From JAICYJ01 sp045806525 (GTDB lineage Bacteria; Actinomycetota; Thermoleophilia; Gaiellales; JAICJC01): 8,045 nucleotides of DNA. The number at the start of each line of letters is the position of its first letter. The stretch's first letter is position 1. Of this stretch, positions 5,774 through 8,045 are shown one piece after another. The DNA lies in the NCBI GenBank assembly GCA_045806525.1, contig JBJMJD010000059.1:1-8045 (forward strand). Direction: 5' to 3'. The translations under genes and the position numbers were made by a program. Below the pieces are notes generated by a model, which worked only from the letters and a program-made list of their open reading frames with translations, did not search any database and was not told where the DNA came from.

Positions 5774-5806
5774 GCCGGCCCCCCGCGATCGGCCTCGCTG
5801 CAGGGA

Positions 5807-5844
5807 AACCAGGCCGGCCGAGCGTGTGCCCGGCCGGCCTGGTT
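5807..5844. terminator. Bidirectional intrinsic terminator-like hairpin between SDR and infA
   Basis: AACCAGGCCGGCCG (5807-5820) pairs perfectly over 14 bases with CGGCCGGCCTGGTT (5831-5844) around a 10-base loop. It begins 5 bases after the infA stop on the minus strand and 107 bases after the SDR stop on the plus strand. Tails are short (TT on the plus side, TTT on the minus side), as is common for terminators in GC-rich actinobacteria. Confidence 0.8.
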
Positions 5845-5849
5845 GCGAT

Positions 5850-6071
5850 CTATCGGATCCGGTACACGATGCGGCCGCGGTTCAGGTCGTACGGTGAAAG
5901 CTCCACCTTGACCCGATCCCCTGGCAGGATGCGAATGCGGTAGCGCCGCATCTTGCCGGCCGTGTACCCGATCGTGGAGTGGCCGTTGTCGAGCGCGATG
6001 CGAAACATCCCGTTTCGCAACGACTCCGTGACCTCTCCTTCGAGTTCGATCTTTTCTTCTTTAGTGCTCAT
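5850..6071 (-). CDS. infA: Translation initiation factor IF-1
   Basis: 73 residues with the single S1/OB fold of IF-1: KIELEGEVTESLRNGMFRI (7-25), LDNGH (27-31), GKMRRYRIRILPGDRVKVEL (39-58) and SPYDLNRGRIVYR (59-71). IF-1 binds the 30S A site with IF-2 and IF-3 during initiation. The segment after NGH reads STIGYTAGKM, whereas the usual form is close to VVLAHISGKM, so the normal His is Tyr36 and the loop is diverged. The gene is not in the usual adk-map-infA-rpmJ-rpsM context; it follows cspA by 13 bases and ends in a strong hairpin. GGGGAGG (6081-6075) is its ribosome site with a tight 3-base spacing to the ATG, and this site is partly closed by a hairpin across the cspA stop. It may be a second, stress-related IF-1 copy (inference; only the whole genome can tell). 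Confidence 0.95.
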   Translation of the reverse strand: MSTKEEKIELEGEVTESLRNGMFRIALDNGHSTIGYTAGKMRRYRIRILPGDRVKVELSPYDLNRGRIVYRIR

Positions 6072-6077
6072 CAGCCT

Positions 6078-6094
6078 CCCCGTGCTAGACGGGG
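6078..6094 (-). promoter_or_regulatory. Hairpin sequestering the infA ribosome site, with the cspA stop codon in its loop
   Basis: The minus-strand RNA reads CCCCGU-CUAGC-ACGGGG, a perfect 6-bp GC-rich stem. The loop contains the cspA UAG stop, and the 3' arm provides the GGGG of the infA site GGGGAGG. A ribosome reading to the cspA stop must open this stem, so infA translation should depend on cspA translation. Confidence 0.6.
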
Positions 6095-6288
6095 GTCACT
6101 CCCGTTGCCTCGGGGCCCTTCGCGCCCTGCCGGGCCTCGAAGGTCACCTTGGCGCCTTCCGCCAGGGACTTGAAGCCGTCACCCGTGATCGAGCTGTGAT
6201 GCACGAACAGGTCCTTGCCACCGTCGTCAGGAGCAATGAAGCCATATCCCTTTGCATCGTTGAACCACTTTACGGTTCCGGTTGCCAT
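6085..6288 (-). CDS. CspA-type cold-shock-domain protein
   Basis: 67 residues, the standard length. The start is the ATG at 6288, because AAGGAGGT lies 6 bases upstream; the longer frame from 6306 would translate the ribosome site itself. The OB fold has TGTVKWFNDAKGYGFIAPDD (4-22, first part) containing RNP1 (KGYGFI), then DLFVHHSSI (26-34) containing RNP2, and SLAEGAKVTFEARQGAKGPE (41-60) and ATGV. W8, F9, F17, F28 and H30 are the aromatic single-strand nucleic-acid contacts. Such proteins act as RNA chaperones, either constitutive or cold-induced; the sequence alone does not say which. It is the first gene of a two-gene operon with infA and probably has its own promoter in the 117-base gap upstream. 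Confidence 0.95.
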   Translation of the reverse strand: MATGTVKWFNDAKGYGFIAPDDGGKDLFVHHSSITGDGFKSLAEGAKVTFEARQGAKGPEATGVTPV

Positions 6289-6294
6289 ATTGAC

Positions 6295-6302
6295 ACCTCC
6301 TT
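6295..6302 (-). promoter_or_regulatory. Consensus Shine-Dalgarno of the cold-shock gene
   Basis: The minus strand reads AAGGAGGT, a complete match to the anti-Shine-Dalgarno, 6 bases before the ATG. It is the strongest ribosome site in the window, fitting a highly expressed gene, and it decides the start at 6288. Confidence 0.9.
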
Positions 6303-6369
6303 CCATTACCTCACGAACGGGTCAGGAAGGCGGACTGCGCAACCAAACGATCGTTCCAAGTTCGGTACC

Positions 6370-6398
6370 ACTGTAGCAGGATGACCCGCTGTTGGCAG
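6370..6398 (-). promoter_or_regulatory. Weak candidate promoter for cspA-infA
   Basis: On the minus strand CTGCCA (6398-6393) and TACAGT (6375-6370) are separated by 17 bases, each matching 4 of 6 consensus bases. It would give a leader of about 75 bases. The -35 lies inside the hairpin that follows the sulfotransferase gene. The leader also holds the perfect palindrome AACGATCGTT at 6346-6355. Confidence 0.25.
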
Positions 6399-6404
6399 CG
6401 CGGG
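6385..6404 (-). terminator. Hairpin just after the sulfotransferase gene
   Basis: CCCGC (6385-6389) pairs with GCGGG (6400-6404), and TG/CA pairs extend the stem past a small bulge around the loop TTGG. It begins 2 bases after the stop on the minus strand. No T tract follows, so termination is uncertain. Confidence 0.45.
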
Positions 6405-6405
6405 C

Positions 6406-7050
6406 TCAGCTTGCTCCGGGCGGCTCCGTTGCGTCGCCCAGCTCCATCGACTCGCGGAAGTCGCCGGCCGTGTTGACGTGCGGGAACGGCTCGTCCGGCA
6501 CCGGCATCGCCAGCGCACGGCAGAGCGGCTCCCAGCCGTCGCCCGGCTGCCATTCCACCAGCCGCCCCGGCGCCACCACGCTGCGAACCGTCTCGTTGTG
6601 CCGCTCGTATGCCGCTCGCACCGCCGCCGGATCGGGCCAGTCCGGGCAGAACTGGCGCAGCATCGCCATCGTCAGCTGCCGGTGGCGGGCGTGGTCGGCG
6701 TCCGTGGTCGGCTGGCTGACCGCCTGCATGATGGTCTGCTCCATGCTTCCGTACCAGGCGTCGGTGCTCGATCGCGTCGACAGCAACACCGGCGCGTCCG
6801 GGTAGGCGTGCGCAAGCTCCCGCCAGACCGCGCAGGCCGGCCAGTCCACCGTCGCCTGGTAGCCCGCGAGGAACTGCTCCCAGTCGGGCATCGTCCCGTC
6901 GATTGCCGCATGCCACACCGGCACCGCCTCACGGTTCCCGATCAGCTCGCTCATGTGGTAGCAGCGCGCGCCGGTGAGCCGTTCGATCGCGAGCTTTAGC
7001 GAGTGCGTGCCCGTGCGTCCGACTCCGGCTCCGATCAGCTTCAGCACCAC
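6406..7050 (-). CDS. Sulfotransferase family protein (PAPS-type P-loop fold)
   Basis: 214 residues from the GTG at 7050, with GGAGG (7061-7057) 6 bases upstream; a second GTG follows directly. GAGVGRTGTHSLKLAIERL (7-25) is the 5'-phosphosulfate-binding loop at the N-terminus. PVLLSTRSSTDAWYGSM (87-103) is the strand-helix that contacts the 3'-phosphate (R93 and a nearby Ser). PFPHVNTAGDFRE (188-200) is the usual C-terminal block. The short length and the DWPACAVWREL segment match the Sulfotransfer_4-like subgroup, which is widespread in bacteria and fungi but has no well-defined substrate. No signal peptide. The gene starts one base after the stop of the methionine-synthase-like gene, so both are co-transcribed. 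A common sulfur link (PAPS and homocysteine) is tempting but is inference. Confidence 0.87.
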   Translation of the reverse strand: MVLKLIGAGVGRTGTHSLKLAIERLTGARCYHMSELIGNREAVPVWHAAIDGTMPDWEQFLAGYQATVDWPACAVWRELAHAYPDAPVLLSTRSSTDAWYGSMEQTIMQAVSQPTTDADHARHRQLTMAMLRQFCPDWPDPAAVRAAYERHNETVRSVVAPGRLVEWQPGDGWEPLCRALAMPVPDEPFPHVNTAGDFRESMELGDATEPPGAS

Positions 7051-7051
7051 G

Positions 7052-8045
7052 TCAGGCCTCCGCCCGGATGATCGCGGCGCCCGCCGCCAGCGACTCGAGC
7101 TTGCCGTAGGCCGAATCGCGCGGCAGGTACTTCATGCCGCAATCCGGCGCAGCGACGAGCTCGTCCGGCCGCTTGTACGGCAGCGCACGACGGATCCGCG
7201 CCGCCACCGTCTCCGGCGTCTCCACCGCGTGGTCTTCCAGGTCGATCACGCCCAGGATGATCTGCTTGGCCGGAAGCGTCTCCAGCACCGCCGTGTCGAT
7301 GCCCGACTGGGCGGTCTCGATCGAGATCTGGTGGCACGAGCAAGCCGCCATCTCCGGCAGGAACGAGTAGGCGGACGGGCGGTCGTGGATGATCGCCGCG
7401 TATCCGAAACAGATGTGCACGGCGGTCGTCCCGCTCACCCCGTCCAACGCCCGCTCCAGCGCGGCCAGCCCGAAATCCCGAGCCTTCTCCGGCCGCGCCT
7501 GCATGTACGGCTCGTCGATCTGGACGATGTCGGCGCCCGCTGCGAACAGGTCGACGATCTCGTCGTGCACGGCGGCGGCGTACGCTTCGGCCAGCTCCGC
7601 CTCGCTCGGATAGGCGTCGTTCTGCGCCTGCTGCGACATCGTGAACGGGCCGGGCACCGTGATCTTGATCGGCCGGCTGGTGTGCGACCGCAGGAACTTC
7701 ACGTCCCGCACCTGCACCGCGTGCTTCCGCTCGATCGGCCCGACCACGCGCGGCACCGGGTTTGGGTGGCCGCTGCGGTCGAGCGCCGTCCCCGGGTTGT
7801 CGAGGTCCACGCCGGCGAGCGTGGTTGCAAACCGGTTCGAGTAGCTCTCACGGCGCTGCTCACCGTCGGTGATGACGTCGAGCCCGGCCCGTTCCTGGTC
7901 GCGGATCGCGACCAGCGTGGCGTCGTCCTGGGCCTCCTCCAGGTACTGCGGGTCGATCCGCCATAGCTCGGTCGCCCGAACGCGCGGCGGGAAGCGGTCA
8001 CGCAGCCGCGCGCGGTCGATCAGCCATTCGGGCTGGGCATAGGAC
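7052..8045 (-). CDS. Cobalamin-independent methionine synthase-like (MetE C-terminal domain) protein, 5' end outside window
   Basis: The frame is open for 330 residues from the right edge to the TGA at 7054-7052. An internal GTG at 7810 is not the start, since homology continues upstream: SYAQPEWLIDRARLRDRF and QERAGLDVITDGEQRRESYS are family blocks. From remembered relatives only about ten N-terminal residues should be missing. The TIM-barrel zinc ligands are all present in the order of MetE: H210 and C212 (VHICFG), E243 (ISIETAQS) and C302 (PDCGMKYL). VPGPFTMSQQ (130-139) and QIDEPYMQARPEKA (175-188) are also typical. It has only the catalytic C-terminal half, not the duplicated N-terminal half of full MetE. 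This family transfers methyl groups to homocysteine or other thiols, and includes epoxyalkane:coenzyme M transferase; the methyl donor is unknown. Co-transcribed with the sulfotransferase gene one base downstream. Confidence 0.9.
   Translation of the reverse strand, partial: SYAQPEWLIDRARLRDRFPPRVRATELWRIDPQYLEEAQDDATLVAIRDQERAGLDVITDGEQRRESYSNRFATTLAGVDLDNPGTALDRSGHPNPVPRVVGPIERKHAVQVRDVKFLRSHTSRPIKITVPGPFTMSQQAQNDAYPSEAELAEAYAAAVHDEIVDLFAAGADIVQIDEPYMQARPEKARDFGLAALERALDGVSGTTAVHICFGYAAIIHDRPSAYSFLPEMAACSCHQISIETAQSGIDTAVLETLPAKQIILGVIDLEDHAVETPETVAARIRRALPYKRPDELVAAPDCGMKYLPRDSAYGKLESLAAGAAIIRAEA

Noticed and set aside
5709..5897. Small plus-strand frame of 62 codons after the SDR gene
   Set aside because: No ribosome site; it crosses the terminator hairpin and enters infA antisense. 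Composition is unlike a protein.
6289..6306. Six-residue N-terminal extension of the cold-shock protein
   Set aside because: The extension is the Shine-Dalgarno sequence itself. The start at 6288 gives the canonical 67 residues.
6974..7966. Plus-strand open frame (330 codons) opposite the MetE-like gene
   Set aside because: Arg/Val/Leu/His-rich shadow translation. The minus strand has all four zinc ligands and continuous homology.
1..8045. CRISPR arrays, tRNA or rRNA genes, insertion sequences, toxin-antitoxin or phage-defence genes
   Set aside because: No spaced direct repeats, cloverleaf, transposase or defence domain is visible on either strand.

Overview
The window is a gene-dense, high-GC bacterial chromosome segment. 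Its third codon positions are almost all G or C, the intergenic gaps are short, GTG/TTG starts are frequent, and stop and start codons often overlap. The protein types fit an actinobacterial genome: a YceI protein without a signal peptide, an actinobacterial-looking HD protein, a DNT-type class III aminotransferase subgroup with a TATDAN motif, and a short CspA-type cold-shock protein. A deep lineage such as Thermoleophilia is my tentative guess from remembered family resemblance, not something the sequence proves. I see no mobile elements, CRISPR arrays, tRNAs or rRNAs.

Left part (1-1340). A partial regulator with two HxlR-type winged helices in tandem runs leftwards off the edge. It is divergent from a two-gene operon of a VOC/glyoxalase-fold protein and a YciI-like protein, which overlap by 8 bases. 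This looks like a small sensor-plus-enzyme unit.

Centre-left (1337-3011, minus strand). The order of transcription is YceI, then an NADPH-dependent FMN reductase, then an HD-domain metalloprotein, with gaps of 4 and 15 bases. The last gene converges on the YciI gene and the two stop codons overlap inside a 12-bp palindrome. Centre-right (3069-5699, plus strand) is a MarR regulator, a class III PLP aminotransferase and an SDR oxidoreductase. The MarR gene and the YceI gene are divergent. The 57 bases between them and the start of marR carry overlapping divergent -10 boxes and two facing copies of the half-site ATACTTGA, one of which covers the marR start codon. Thus MarR probably controls itself, the aminotransferase-SDR pair, and the YceI-FMN reductase-HD operon.

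Right part (5700-8045). A 14-bp GC-rich hairpin separates the SDR gene from a convergent cspA-infA operon on the minus strand. The infA gene (translation initiation factor IF-1) is not in a ribosomal-protein operon, and its Shine-Dalgarno sequence is partly closed in a hairpin whose loop holds the cspA stop codon. Upstream of cspA lie a sulfotransferase-family gene and a cobalamin-independent methionine-synthase-like gene, one base apart and apparently one operon. The latter runs off the right edge and probably lacks only its first residues.

Most genes belong to known families. The most noteworthy signals are the cspA-infA junction hairpin, the MarR double operator that links two divergent operons, and the tandem HxlR protein.
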